Of a DNA stretch of 64,000 bases, positions 18,199 to 27,847 are shown one piece after another. The notes beneath the pieces are model-generated. The model saw only the letters and a list, made by a program, of their open reading frames with translations, made no database searches and had not been told where the DNA came from. The stretch is from Pseudomonadota bacterium. GTDB taxonomy: Bacteria; Pseudomonadota; Gammaproteobacteria; Burkholderiales; Burkholderiaceae_C. Numbering within the stretch: position 1 is the first letter of the stretch; each line of letters starts with the position of its first letter. The position numbers and the translations under genes are program-made. Location: NCBI GenBank assembly GCA_963205115.1, contig CAUJHV010000040.1, positions 1-64,000 on the forward strand, given 5' to 3'.

Positions 18199-18846
18199 TC
18201 AGAAGCGCTTGCCCAGACCGACGCCGATGAGCGTCGGGTCGACCTTGAAGGTGCCGATCTTGGTGCCGGCGGAGGTCACGTCGGTCTTGATCTGGACCTT
18301 TTTGATGTCCAGGTTCAGCAGCCAGCCGCCACCCACGGGCACGTCCACACCGGCTTGCAGCGCCAGACCGTAGCTGTTGCGCTTGAGGTTCAGGTTCAGC
18401 GCGCTCACGGCGGCGGCCCACTTGACCGACGAGATGTTGGTGTAGTTCAGGCCGGCGCCGACATACGGACGGAAGCCCGTCAGGCCGGTGAAGTGGTACT
18501 GCAGCGTCAGCGTCGGGGGCAGGTGCTTGAAGGTGCCGATCTCGCCGACGCCGGTGACCGACAGCTTCTGCTTCTGCGGCACCGTCAGGATCAGTTCGGC
18601 GGCCAGGTTCGGCGACAGGAAGTAGGTGATGTCGACTTCCGGGATCGTCTTGTTGTTGATCGAGGCTTCGGCCGGCGAGCCCACCACGGTCGTCAGCGTG
18701 GCCTTCAGGTCGGCGCTGTTGGTGTTGGCGGAGTCGAGGCTCACCGCGCGCCCGCGGACGATCCAGCTTCCCGTGTCCTGGGCCTGCGCCAGCGGGGCGG
18801 CCAAGGTGAGGGCAGTCAGGGCGGCAAATGCATAGGTCTTGTTCAT
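18199..18846 (-). CDS. OmpW family outer-membrane protein
   Basis: 215 residues. The signal peptide MNKTYAFAALTAL... is cleaved after AQA (about 23). The mature chain has alternating hydrophobic strands compatible with an eight-stranded barrel. Typical OmpW stretches are the N-terminal WIVRGRAV, the middle PPTLTLQYHFTGLTGFRPYVGAGLNYT, and the terminal DPTLIGVGLGKRF ending in Phe, the outer-membrane sorting signal. OmpW barrels carry small hydrophobic compounds. I use the ATG at 18846 rather than 18867 because the signal peptide starts there. A candidate FNR-type site lies 78 bp upstream. Confidence 0.92.
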   Translation of the reverse strand: MNKTYAFAALTALTLAAPLAQAQDTGSWIVRGRAVSLDSANTNSADLKATLTTVVGSPAEASINNKTIPEVDITYFLSPNLAAELILTVPQKQKLSVTGVGEIGTFKHLPPTLTLQYHFTGLTGFRPYVGAGLNYTNISSVKWAAAVSALNLNLKRNSYGLALQAGVDVPVGGGWLLNLDIKKVQIKTDVTSAGTKIGTFKVDPTLIGVGLGKRF

Positions 18847-18923
18847 GAGGTCCATCTCCAGGTTCAAACGGAAAACGGCAAATCAGCCGGGGACCATTCG
18901 ATGCCTGAAGCGCGGGTTAACCC

Positions 18924-18937
18924 TTGACTTTTCTCAA
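18924..18937. promoter_or_regulatory. FNR/Anr-like box upstream of ompW
   Basis: TTGACTTTTCTCAA reads as TTGAC-N4-CTCAA on the plus strand and TTGAG-N4-GTCAA on the minus strand. That is 8 of the 10 specified bases of the FNR consensus TTGAT-N4-ATCAA, with both mismatches at the inner symmetric positions. It lies 78 bp from the ompW start. ompW is an FNR target in enterobacteria, which makes oxygen-dependent control plausible here. Confidence 0.42.
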
Positions 18938-18985
18938 GTGGCCCAGCCGCGTTGTTGCGGCGCAGCAACCATCGGGACGCACCGC

Positions 18986-19007
18986 GCCCGATGGCGTGCA
19001 ATCGGGC
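18986..19007 (-). terminator. hairpin directly after metF
   Basis: GCCCGAT (18986-18992) pairs with ATCGGGC (19001-19007), a perfect 7-bp stem with an 8-nt loop. It begins 1 base after the metF stop codon on the minus strand. It probably marks the end of the ahcY-metF message. No U-tract follows. Confidence 0.45.
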
Positions 19008-19008
19008 G

Positions 19009-19859
19009 TTAGCCGGCAGCCGGCAGCAGACCCAGGCGCCGGCAGATTTCCAGCGACAACCCGCTCTGGTTGAGCGTGTAGAAGTGGATGCCCGGCACGC
19101 CGCGTGCGATGAGGCCTTCGCACAAACGGGTCACCACATCCAGGCCGAAGGCGCGGATCGACGCGGTGTCGTCCATGTAGCCTTCCATCTTCAATGCCAC
19201 CCAGCGCGGGATCTCGATGCCGTCGCGCTGTGCAAACTGCGCAATACGGGCGTAGTTGTGGATCGGCATGATGCCCGGCACGATGGGCACGCCCACCCCT
19301 AACGCCCGAACTTCATCGACGAAATGGAAGTAGGCATCGGGGTTGAAGAAGAACTGCGTGATCGCCGAACTCGCGCCGGCCTTGACCTTGGCCGCGAAGT
19401 GCTCGAGGTCGCGGCGGGCGTAGCGCTGCTGCGGGTGGTACTCGGGGTAGGCGGCCACCTCGATGTGCCAGTCGCTGCCCTGCGTGTCGCGGATAAAGCG
19501 CACCAGCTCCGCGGCATAGCGGAACTCGCCGGCCGTGGCCGTTCCGCTGGGCAGGTCGCCGCGCAGCGCGACGAGGCGCCGGATGCCCTGCGCACGGTAC
19601 GTGGCCAGGATCTCCGCGATGCCGTCGCGCGTGGAGCCCACGCAGCTCAGGTGCGGCGCCGCTTCGAAGCCCAGTGCCGCGATGTCGCGCACCGTGGACA
19701 GGGTCTTCTCGCGCGTGGCGCCGCCCGCGCCGTAGGTGACGCTGAAGAACTCGGGCCCCACGGCCGCGAGTTCCTGCACCACGCCCTTGAGCTTCTCGCT
19801 GCCCACCGGGGTGTTCGGCGGGAAGAACTCGAAGCTGATCGGAGTTGAGCGGGCGGCCA

Positions 19860-19860
<1 letters not shown>
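19009..19860 (-). CDS. metF: MetF, 5,10-methylenetetrahydrofolate reductase
   Basis: 283 residues, the usual bacterial length. Family features are ISFEFFPPNT (8-17) with the conserved Glu, FSVTYGAGGATR, PHLSCVGSTRD, VALRGDLP, AAYPEYHP, ITQFFFNPD, VPIVPGIMPI and the C-terminal GVPGIHFYTLNQS. It reduces methylene-THF to methyl-THF with FAD and NADH, supplying the methyl group for homocysteine remethylation. The start at 19860 shares one base with the ahcY stop (TGATG), so it is coupled to ahcY and controlled by the SAH riboswitch upstream of that gene. Confidence 0.97.
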
Positions 19861-21302
<1,442 letters not shown>

Positions 21303-21390
21303 CGGTCGGCTCCAGTGGGGTCACGGAAACCTGTTCGGCCATGCTGCGGCGGGTGGGATCACTCACCCGAGGCGGCACGAAGCCGGACAG

Positions 21391-21457
21391 GTGAGCGCGG
21401 TTGCAAGGGGGAGTTTCCGAGCCTGGCTCCAGCGGATGGAGTTGCAACGCTCCTCGG
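21391..21457 (-). ncRNA. SAH riboswitch upstream of ahcY-metF
   Basis: Read on the minus strand, the leader contains CCGAGGAGCGTTGCAAC, then a small hairpin (CTCC/GGAG arms), CCAGGCTCGG closing the first stem, and further on CAACCGCGCTCAC. This is the order of conserved blocks of the SAH riboswitch. The GAGCG core pairs in a pseudoknot with the late CGCTC. The element ends 88 bases before the ahcY start. SAH riboswitches are ON-switches found mainly in beta- and gammaproteobacteria before ahcY or metF-type genes, so position and sequence agree. Confidence 0.87.
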
Positions 21458-21466
21458 AAGCCGACG

Positions 21467-21472
21467 ATTTTA
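21467..21472 (-). promoter_or_regulatory. -10 box of the ahcY promoter
   Basis: TAAAAT on the minus strand (within GCATAAAATCG) would place the transcription start near 21460, which is right at the 5' edge of the riboswitch. The -35 region is weak. It lies just downstream of the ppk2 terminator, in the right place for a separate ahcY promoter. Confidence 0.5.
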
Positions 21473-21510
21473 TGCGAGACGCAGGCCGGCGTGCATCGGC
21501 CCGCAGTGAC

Positions 21511-21536
21511 AAAAGGTCAAGGCCGGCCGACCTTTT
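21511..21536 (-). terminator. rho-independent terminator between ppk2 and ahcY
   Basis: AAAAGGTC (21511-21518) and GACCTTTT (21529-21536) form a perfect 8-bp stem with a GC-rich 10-nt loop. On the minus strand the second arm ends in TTTT. It lies 34 bases past the ppk2 stop codon and separates ppk2 from the ahcY-metF unit. The A/U-flanked arms make it bidirectional in principle. Confidence 0.7.
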
Positions 21537-21569
21537 CTGGCGACCGTGGGCAGCCGTCGCCTCGAACGC

Positions 21570-22793
21570 TCAGCCTTCGGTCGGCGTGGCCAGTTCGTCG
21601 GTGCGTCCGGACACCAGCGAGGCGCGGCCCACCAACAGCGTGTCGACGGTGCCGATCACCTGGTTGTCCTTCTTGGTGTAGGGCAGGCGCTGCAGCACGT
21701 AGCGCATCGCGTTCAGGCGCGCGCGCTTCTTGCAATCGCTCTTGACGACCGTCCACGGCGAGTCCGAGGTGTCGCAGTGCAGAAACATCCCCTCCTTGGC
21801 GCGTGTGTAGTCGTCCCACTTGTCCAGGCTGGCCAGGTCGATGGGCGACAGCTTCCACTGCTTCAGCGGGTGTGCCTTGCGCTCTTTGAAGCGGCGGCGC
21901 TGCTCAGCGCGGCTGACGCTGAACCAGAACTTGAACAGGTGCACGCCCGAGCGCACGAGCTGGCGTTCGAACTCCGGCGTCTGGCGCAGGAATTCGTCGT
22001 ACTCGGCATTCGAGCAGAAGCCCATCACGCGTTCGACACCGGCGCGGTTGTACCAGCTGCGGTCGAACATCACGATTTCGCCGGCCGTGGGCAGGTGCTG
22101 GATGTAGCGCTGGAAGTACCACTGGCCGCGTTCGACATCGCTGGGTTTTTCCAGCGCGACCACACGTGCACCCCGCGGGTTGAGGTGTTCCATGAAGCGC
22201 TTGATCGTGCCGCCCTTGCCGGCTGCGTCGCGGCCTTCGAACAGGATCACCACGCGCTGGCCGGTCTCCTTGACCCAGGCCTGCAGCTTGAGCAACTCGA
22301 CCTGCAGCATGTACTTCTGCTTCTCGTAGTTGCTGCGCGACATGAGGTTCTTGTACGGGTAGCCGCCTTCGCGCCAGTTCGGCGCCAGTTCGGTATCCGG
22401 ATCGACGCCCTTGCTCTTCTTCTTTGGCTCGTCGCGCGTGGCCAGCGCACGCTTGATGGCCTTGCGCTCGTCGGGGGAAGCGCCGTCCAGCAGTGCGCGC
22501 AGCTGGTCGACGGTGGCCGTGCGCGCGTCGGCGTCCGACGCCTGCGCCTGGTCGATCAGGCCGGCTATCGCCTCGGTCTGGGTGGTGAGCCGGCGTGTGG
22601 TGGCACGGTCGACACGGTCGGCCTGCAGGGCCGGCGGGCTCATCACGGGCGGGGTGTCACCGGCGGCCACCTCGCGCGGGGCATCGGCCTTGCGGGCCGC
22701 GGCCTTGGCGCGGCGCGGGGCTGGCGGCGGCGGAACCGCGCCATTCTTGCGGGCCACAGTGGGGGTGGTGCGGGCAGGAGGTGTGCTGGCCAT
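21570..22793 (-). CDS. ppk2: polyphosphate kinase 2 (PPK2)
   Basis: 407 residues from the ATG at 22793. An N-terminal Ala/Pro/Lys-rich and charged extension of about 130 residues precedes the PPK2 core. The core has Walker A FEGRDAAGKGGTIKR (G187-K199), ARVVALEKPSD, Walker B-like FDRSWYNRAGVERVMGF, and the lid with Arg-rich AEQRRRFKERKAHPLKQWKLSP. The last block is HCDTSDSPWTVVKSDCKKRARLN. PPK2 enzymes transfer phosphate between polyphosphate and nucleotides. The exact class (GDP, ADP or AMP as acceptor) cannot be set by eye. It is monocistronic, ends at a clear terminator, and is divergent from a HAD phosphatase gene. Confidence 0.95.
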   Translation of the reverse strand: MASTPPARTTPTVARKNGAVPPPPAPRRAKAAARKADAPREVAAGDTPPVMSPPALQADRVDRATTRRLTTQTEAIAGLIDQAQASDADARTATVDQLRALLDGASPDERKAIKRALATRDEPKKKSKGVDPDTELAPNWREGGYPYKNLMSRSNYEKQKYMLQVELLKLQAWVKETGQRVVILFEGRDAAGKGGTIKRFMEHLNPRGARVVALEKPSDVERGQWYFQRYIQHLPTAGEIVMFDRSWYNRAGVERVMGFCSNAEYDEFLRQTPEFERQLVRSGVHLFKFWFSVSRAEQRRRFKERKAHPLKQWKLSPIDLASLDKWDDYTRAKEGMFLHCDTSDSPWTVVKSDCKKRARLNAMRYVLQRLPYTKKDNQVIGTVDTLLVGRASLVSGRTDELATPTEG

Positions 22794-22851
22794 GGGTGGA
22801 ACGCGTGCGTGGGCAAAAATGGGATGTTGAAGACTGCCTTGGCCAAAACCC

Positions 22852-23676
22852 TTGACCGATATCAATACGCCCCGCGTCCGGTCCCGTCCATGGGCCGATT
22901 GCCCGGTCGACGAACGCGCGGGCGTAACCGGCGTCTTCACGGACATCGACGATACGCTCACGCGAGAAGGAGCGATCGAACCCGCCGCACTGCAAGCGCT
23001 GCATGACTTGCATGCCGCCGGCGTGCCGGTCGTGGCCATCACCGGTCGGCCGATGGGCTGGAGCGAGCCTTTCGCGCGCGACTGGCCCGTGGCGGCCATC
23101 GTCGCGGAAAACGGGGCCGTGGCGTTGCGCGGAACGCCCGACGGCCTGCGCATCGATTACGTCCAAGATGAGCAGACGCGGCAGCGCCATGCGCGGCGGC
23201 TGCGGGAAGTCGCCGCGCGTGTGCAGCGCGACGTCCCCGGCACCCGCCTGGCGCAGGACAGCGCGGGCCGCGTGACCGACATCGCCATCGACCACAGTGA
23301 ATTTGCGCGGCTGGACGAGGCGCACATCGCGCAGGTCGTCGCGCTGATGCGCGCGGAAGGCATGAACGCCACCGTCAGCTCCATCCACATCAACGGCTGG
23401 TTCGGTTCGCACACCAAGTGGAGCGGTGCGGAATGGGCGGTGCAACTGCTGTGGCAGCGGGCGCTGCTGCCGGAGATCGGCCGCTGGCTCTACGTGGGTG
23501 ATTCGACCAATGACCAGCTGATGTTCGAGCGTGTGCCGCTGAGCGTGGGCGTGGCCAACCTGCGCGACTTTGCCGACCGGCTGCAGGTCTGGCCGGCCTA
23601 CATCACCGAGGGCGTGCGCGGGCGGGGATTCGCCGAGATCGCCCGCGCGCTGTTGCAGGCCCGGGCGCGGCGATGA
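22852..23676 (+). CDS. HAD-IIB-type hydrolase
   Basis: 274 residues. The HAD motif I is intact as FTDIDDTLT (about 29-37), with the nucleophile and acid Asp pair. Motif II is AITGRP, there is a type IIB cap (about 90-190), and motif III/IV WLYVGDSTNDQLMF provides the metal-binding Asp. The fold resembles sugar-phosphate phosphatases (sucrose/mannosyl-phosphoglycerate types), but the substrate is unknown. The only initiation codon available before the domain is TTG at 22852, because a stop lies at 22828-22830, so a TTG start is likely. The MFS gene follows 55 bp later. Confidence 0.83.
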   Translation: MTDINTPRVRSRPWADCPVDERAGVTGVFTDIDDTLTREGAIEPAALQALHDLHAAGVPVVAITGRPMGWSEPFARDWPVAAIVAENGAVALRGTPDGLRIDYVQDEQTRQRHARRLREVAARVQRDVPGTRLAQDSAGRVTDIAIDHSEFARLDEAHIAQVVALMRAEGMNATVSSIHINGWFGSHTKWSGAEWAVQLLWQRALLPEIGRWLYVGDSTNDQLMFERVPLSVGVANLRDFADRLQVWPAYITEGVRGRGFAEIARALLQARARR

Positions 23677-23731
23677 ACCGTCCAGACGCGCGCGCCATCA
23701 CGGCCGCTTCCTGTGGCGGGAGGGGCTGCCG

Positions 23732-24913
23732 ATGACGCCGCGCGTGGACCTGCGTGCCGCCGCAGCCCTGGCGCTGGCGGCCATGGTGTCCCTGGGTCTG
23801 GCGCGGTTTTCGTACGCGCTGCTGCTGCCGCCGATGCGCGCCGACCTGGGCTGGAGCTACTTCACGGCGGGCATGATGAATACCGTCAACGCCGCGGGCT
23901 ACCTGGCCGGTGCGCTGCTGGCGCCGGCGGTGCTGCGCCGTTTCGACGCCCGCGCGGTGATGCTGGCCGGCGGCGGCCTGGTGGCCGTGCTGCTGGCCTG
24001 CCACGGCTTCGCGCGCAGCGATGCGCTGCTGCTGGCGCTGCGTGCCCTCAGCGGTGTGGCCAGTGCGGCCAGCTTCGTCGGCGGCGGGCTGCTTGCGGCC
24101 CGCCTGGCGATGCGCACACCGGGCAGCGCCGGCCTGGTGCTGGGCCTGTACTACGGCGGCGTGGGCCTGGGCATCATCGCGTCCGCGTGGTGGGTACCAG
24201 GCCTCGTCAACCTGGCGCCTGATGGCTGGATGCGGGCCTGGCAGGTGCTGGGCGTCGCCGCTGCGCTGGCCACTGCGCTCACGGCTGCGGGCACACGCGG
24301 GCTGGCGGCGCCGCCCGCACCTGGCGCGCCGCGCGCGCCCTTTGCTTGGTGGCCGATGGCCTGGGGCCTGGCGGGCTATGCGATGTTCGGCCTGGGCTAC
24401 ATCGGCTACATGACCTTCATCGTCACGCTGCTGCGCGAGCAGGGCATGGCCGGCGGCGTGATCCAAGCCTTTTATGTGCTGCTGGGCGCCGGCGTGGTCG
24501 CTTCGTCGTGGCTGTGGGCCGGTCTGCTGCAGCGCCACCGCGGCGGGCGGCCGCTGTCGCTGCTCAATGGCCTGCTGGCGCTGGCCACGCTGCTGCCGGT
24601 GCTGTCGTCGCAGCCGGTGGCGGTCTTCGCCTCCGGCGCTTTGTTCGGCGCGGTGTTTCTGTCGGTGGTGGCGTCGACGACCGCGCTGGTGCGCCACAAC
24701 TGCGATGCGGCCGTCTGGCCGTCGGGCATCGCTGCCTTCACGATCGTCTTTGCCGCCGGGCAGATCGTGGGTCCGGGATTCGTGGGCTTCGTGGCCGATG
24801 GCCCGGGCGGCCTGGTGCGCGGCCTGGCGATCAGCGCTGGCGTGCTGGCGCTGGGCAGCCTGCTGGCAGCCTTTCAGCGGCCGCTGGATCGGTCTGGCGC
24901 AGCCACCGGCTGA
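23732..24913 (+). CDS. YbfB/YjiJ-family MFS transporter
   Basis: 393 residues and about twelve hydrophobic segments. The N-terminus has GLARFSYALLLPPMRADLGWS, the signature of the YbfB/YjiJ group of major-facilitator transporters, with NTVNAAGYLAGAL after it. A Shine-Dalgarno-like GGGAGGGG at about 23718-23725 supports the ATG at 23732. The substrate is unknown. The 3' end is convergent with the YcaQ-like gene, 45 bp apart. Confidence 0.9.
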   Translation: MTPRVDLRAAAALALAAMVSLGLARFSYALLLPPMRADLGWSYFTAGMMNTVNAAGYLAGALLAPAVLRRFDARAVMLAGGGLVAVLLACHGFARSDALLLALRALSGVASAASFVGGGLLAARLAMRTPGSAGLVLGLYYGGVGLGIIASAWWVPGLVNLAPDGWMRAWQVLGVAAALATALTAAGTRGLAAPPAPGAPRAPFAWWPMAWGLAGYAMFGLGYIGYMTFIVTLLREQGMAGGVIQAFYVLLGAGVVASSWLWAGLLQRHRGGRPLSLLNGLLALATLLPVLSSQPVAVFASGALFGAVFLSVVASTTALVRHNCDAAVWPSGIAAFTIVFAAGQIVGPGFVGFVADGPGGLVRGLAISAGVLALGSLLAAFQRPLDRSGAATG

Positions 24914-24958
24914 GTGGCGAGCCCTGGTCGGGGCATCGGTGCGGACTGCCGCCGGGGG

Positions 24959-26065
24959 TCAGCCATCGAGCCCCAGAAATACCGACAGACGCTGCAGTTC
25001 CTCGTCCCGTGCGGCGGCGAAGCCCGCCTCGCGCGGAGCCTGCCCGTCGACATAGCCCAACTCCGCCTGCAGCTGCCCCTCGCGCACCGAGACATTGCCC
25101 CAGCCGATCACCCGGTCGCGCCACAGCATCGGCAGCGCGTAGTAGCCGCGGATGCGTTGGGGCGCCGGCGTATAGGCTTCGAAACGGTAGGCCCAGCCCC
25201 AGAAGGCCTCGAAGCGACGGCGGTCCCAGACGATCGGGTCGAAGGGTGCGAGCAGGCGCAAGCGGTCGTCTGTCGCATGGCGGCGCGAGGCCGGATTCTC
25301 TCCGGCGGGCCAGTACCACTCGAGCCCGTCCACCGTGGCGTGCGGCAGACGTTCGCGCGCGCGGCGCAGCGCGGCCTGGCGCAGGTCTGCCCACTGCGGC
25401 ACGCCGGCGCGCAGGTGGCTGATGAGTTCACTCATCGATCGCAGCGGCAGCGGCGCATAGGCCTGCAGCACGACATCTACCAGCGCGTCGATGGCCGCTT
25501 CCGGATCCGCCGCTGCCGCATGCACATCACGCGCCGCATACAGCCGTACCCCGCCTTCGCGCCGCGCGATGCGCAGCAGCCCGCGGTAGTGCATGCCGTC
25601 GAGCAGCTGCGTGCTGGCGTTGCTCGAACCGCCGAACCAGTTGCGTGTCTTGCCGTGCTGGAAATGCGCATCCACCTCGCGCGGGTGCACCACGCCGCGG
25701 TGCCGCACGAAGTCCAGCACCGCGTCGGCCTGCTTCCAGCGCGCTTTCGTCCACACGGTGCGGGCTGTGCGTGGGTGCATCAGCCGGTGGGTGTCACGCG
25801 GCAAGAAGCCGTAGTTGACGAAAAAGTCCTCCTCGATCGGCAGCCGCGCATAGCGGCGCTCGAGTTCGCCGGCGCGGTAGTCGACGACCCGATGGCGCAG
25901 CGTCAGGTCCTGCGCGCGCGCCGGCGCGCGGATCGGGTCGGCCTGCACGAAGCCCAGGCGCTGGATCGCGCGGCCCAGCGTGGTCGGCGCAAACAGGGTG
26001 CGGGCGATGGCATGGCGCCGCAGGTGGGCGAGCGCGAGGGGCGCGGTGCGGCTGGCGGTGGACAT
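24959..26065 (-). CDS. YcaQ-like winged-helix DNA glycosylase family protein
   Basis: 368 residues. The family of winged helix-turn-helix proteins related to the interstrand-crosslink glycosylases YcaQ/AlkZ is recognised by AIQRLGFVQADPIRAPARAQD near residue 40. It contains the QxD motif (Q-A-D), where the catalytic Asp lies. The later LAPFDPIVWDRRRFEAFWG and the C-terminal GYYALPMLWRDRVIGWGNV also fit. Winged-helix repeats occupy the middle. In E. coli YcaQ unhooks crosslinks and removes alkylated bases. The activity of this protein is inferred. It is divergent from the Nudix gene. Confidence 0.88.
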   Translation of the reverse strand: MSTASRTAPLALAHLRRHAIARTLFAPTTLGRAIQRLGFVQADPIRAPARAQDLTLRHRVVDYRAGELERRYARLPIEEDFFVNYGFLPRDTHRLMHPRTARTVWTKARWKQADAVLDFVRHRGVVHPREVDAHFQHGKTRNWFGGSSNASTQLLDGMHYRGLLRIARREGGVRLYAARDVHAAAADPEAAIDALVDVVLQAYAPLPLRSMSELISHLRAGVPQWADLRQAALRRARERLPHATVDGLEWYWPAGENPASRRHATDDRLRLLAPFDPIVWDRRRFEAFWGWAYRFEAYTPAPQRIRGYYALPMLWRDRVIGWGNVSVREGQLQAELGYVDGQAPREAGFAAARDEELQRLSVFLGLDG

Positions 26066-26157
26066 CGCCCGATGATGCCGTGCGCGCCAGGTGCCCGCAT
26101 CCGCGGAAGGCCCGGGTCCGGTGCGCCCCGCCCCGATCGCTTACCCTCGATGGCGTG

Positions 26158-26820
26158 ATGCCACCTGCCGACCTCCTGGACCCCGACACCGTGCGCACGC
26201 GCCTGGCGTCGCTGCCGGTGCAGGCGCTGGCCGCTGAGGGCCGCCGCCAGGCGGCCGTGGCGCTGGCCGTGTGCGAAGCCGGCTTCGGCGCGCAGACGCA
26301 TGGCCTGCCGAAGCTGGAGATCTGGAGCGCCGAGCCCGCACTGCTGCTGACGCGCCGCGCCGCCAGCATGCGCAGCCATGCCGGCCAGTGGGCGCTGCCC
26401 GGTGGCCGCATCGACGCGCTCGAAACGCCGGAGCAGGCGGCCCTGCGCGAGTTGTCCGAAGAAGTGGGCCTGCAGCTCGACGCCACATCGGTGCTGGGCC
26501 GCCTGGACGACTACGCCACACGCTCGGGTTATGTCATCACGCCCGTGGTGGTGTGGGCCGGCGCCGCACGCGATCTGGAGCCCAATCCCGCCGAGGTGGC
26601 CTCGATCCACCGCATCCCCGTCAGCGAATTGCTGCGCGAAGACGCGCCGCTGCTGAACCAGCCGAAGGACCAGGAACAGCCAGTGCTGCGCATGCCCATC
26701 GGCACCGGCTGGATCGCCGCGCCGACGGCGGCCTTCCTGTACCAGTTCCGCGAGCTGGTGCTGTTTGGCCGGCCCACGCGCGTGGCGCACTTCGACCAAC
26801 CCTATTTTGCGTGGCGCTGA
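26158..26820 (+). CDS. CoA pyrophosphatase (Nudix hydrolase, NudL-like)
   Basis: 220 residues from the ATG at 26158. The Nudix box is complete, starting GGRIDALETPE and ending RELSEEVGL. Just before it lies LLTRRAASMRSHAGQW, the extra signature of CoA-specific Nudix enzymes, which split CoA and its esters into 3',5'-ADP and 4'-phosphopantetheine derivatives. The closing YQFRELVLFGRPTRVAHFDQPYFAWR is typical too. The MBL hydrolase gene follows 39 bp later in the same direction. Confidence 0.93.
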   Translation: MPPADLLDPDTVRTRLASLPVQALAAEGRRQAAVALAVCEAGFGAQTHGLPKLEIWSAEPALLLTRRAASMRSHAGQWALPGGRIDALETPEQAALRELSEEVGLQLDATSVLGRLDDYATRSGYVITPVVVWAGAARDLEPNPAEVASIHRIPVSELLREDAPLLNQPKDQEQPVLRMPIGTGWIAAPTAAFLYQFRELVLFGRPTRVAHFDQPYFAWR

Positions 26821-26859
26821 GACCTCGAGCACGCCCGCGCGCCACTTCTTGACCGCCCG

Positions 26860-27813
26860 ATGGACCCTGCTGCCGACCCGCACCACCACCCTGCCCTGAA
26901 GGGCCTGCATGTGTTCGAGCGCGGCTGGTTGTCGTCGAACAACATGCTCATCCCGGCCGCCACCGACGAGCCCGGCGCCACGCTGATCGACGCCAGCCAT
27001 GTCAAGCATGCCGAGCAGACCGTGGCCCTGCTGCGCCATGTGCTGGACGGCGCGCCGCTGGCACGTCTGGTGAACACGCACCTGCACTCGGACCATTGCG
27101 GCGGCAATGCGGCGATCCAGCGCCACTTCGGTGCACAGTTGTTCATTCCGCCCGGCCAGGCCGACGTGATCATGGCCTGGGAGGCTTCGCAGCCGGCTTT
27201 CGACGGTACGGGTCAGTACATGGAGCGATTCCGGCACGACGTCCTGCTGGAGCCCGGCACGGTGCTGCGCGCTGGCGGGCGGCGCTTCGAGGTGCTGCCC
27301 GCGCCGGGCCACGACCCGCATTCGGTGATGCTGTTCGACGCGGAACACGGCCTGCTGGTCTCGGCCGACGCGCTGTGGGAACACGGCTTCGGCGTGGTCT
27401 TTCCGGAGTTGGCGGGCGAGCCCGGTTTCGACGATGTGCAGGCGGTGCTGGATGCCATCGCGGCCTTGCCGGTGCGTCTGGTGGTGCCGGGCCACGGCCC
27501 GCCCTTCGCCGACGTGGGCGCGGCGCTGCAGCGCGCGCGGCACCGGCTCGACGGCTTCCGCCGCGACCCGCTGCGGCACGCCCGTCACGCCGCCAAGGTG
27601 CTCATCAAGTACCACGTCATGGAAGAGCGCGAGATCGAGCGTGCGGCGCTGCTGGCATGGGTGTCCGCCACGCCGATGATGATCGCGCTGTGGCAGCGCT
27701 TCGGCCAGGCCGAGAGCGAATCACCGTCGGCCTGGGCCGACGGATTCCTGAACGAACTGGTGAAGGCCGGCGTGCTGGCGCTGCAGGAGGACGTGGTGGT
27801 GGATGTGGGGTGA
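26860..27813 (+). CDS. MBL-fold metallo-hydrolase
   Basis: 317 residues. The metal-binding motif HLHSDHCGG (HxHxDH) is present, with downstream ligands in APGHDPHS, SADALWEHGFG and VPGHGPPF. These define a metallo-beta-lactamase-fold hydrolase of the glyoxalase II/thioesterase-like group. After the core, a C-terminal helical part (about 235-317, with KVLIKYHVMEER) resembles the winged-helix extension seen in LACTB2-like members. Substrate unknown. It is probably co-transcribed with the Nudix gene and is convergent with metK. Confidence 0.9.
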   Translation: MDPAADPHHHPALKGLHVFERGWLSSNNMLIPAATDEPGATLIDASHVKHAEQTVALLRHVLDGAPLARLVNTHLHSDHCGGNAAIQRHFGAQLFIPPGQADVIMAWEASQPAFDGTGQYMERFRHDVLLEPGTVLRAGGRRFEVLPAPGHDPHSVMLFDAEHGLLVSADALWEHGFGVVFPELAGEPGFDDVQAVLDAIAALPVRLVVPGHGPPFADVGAALQRARHRLDGFRRDPLRHARHAAKVLIKYHVMEEREIERAALLAWVSATPMMIALWQRFGQAESESPSAWADGFLNELVKAGVLALQEDVVVDVG

Positions 27814-27824
27814 GGGGCGCGCGC

Positions 27825-27847
27825 CCGGCCTGACTACTTCAGGCCGG
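27825..27847. terminator. hairpin overlapping the metK stop codon
   Basis: CCGGCCTGA (27825-27833) and TCAGGCCGG (27839-27847) form a perfect 9-bp stem with a CTACT loop. The metK stop codon (complement 27834-27836) lies inside the loop. It occupies the 20-bp gap between the converging MBL and metK genes and can serve both. No long U-tract is present. Confidence 0.55.
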
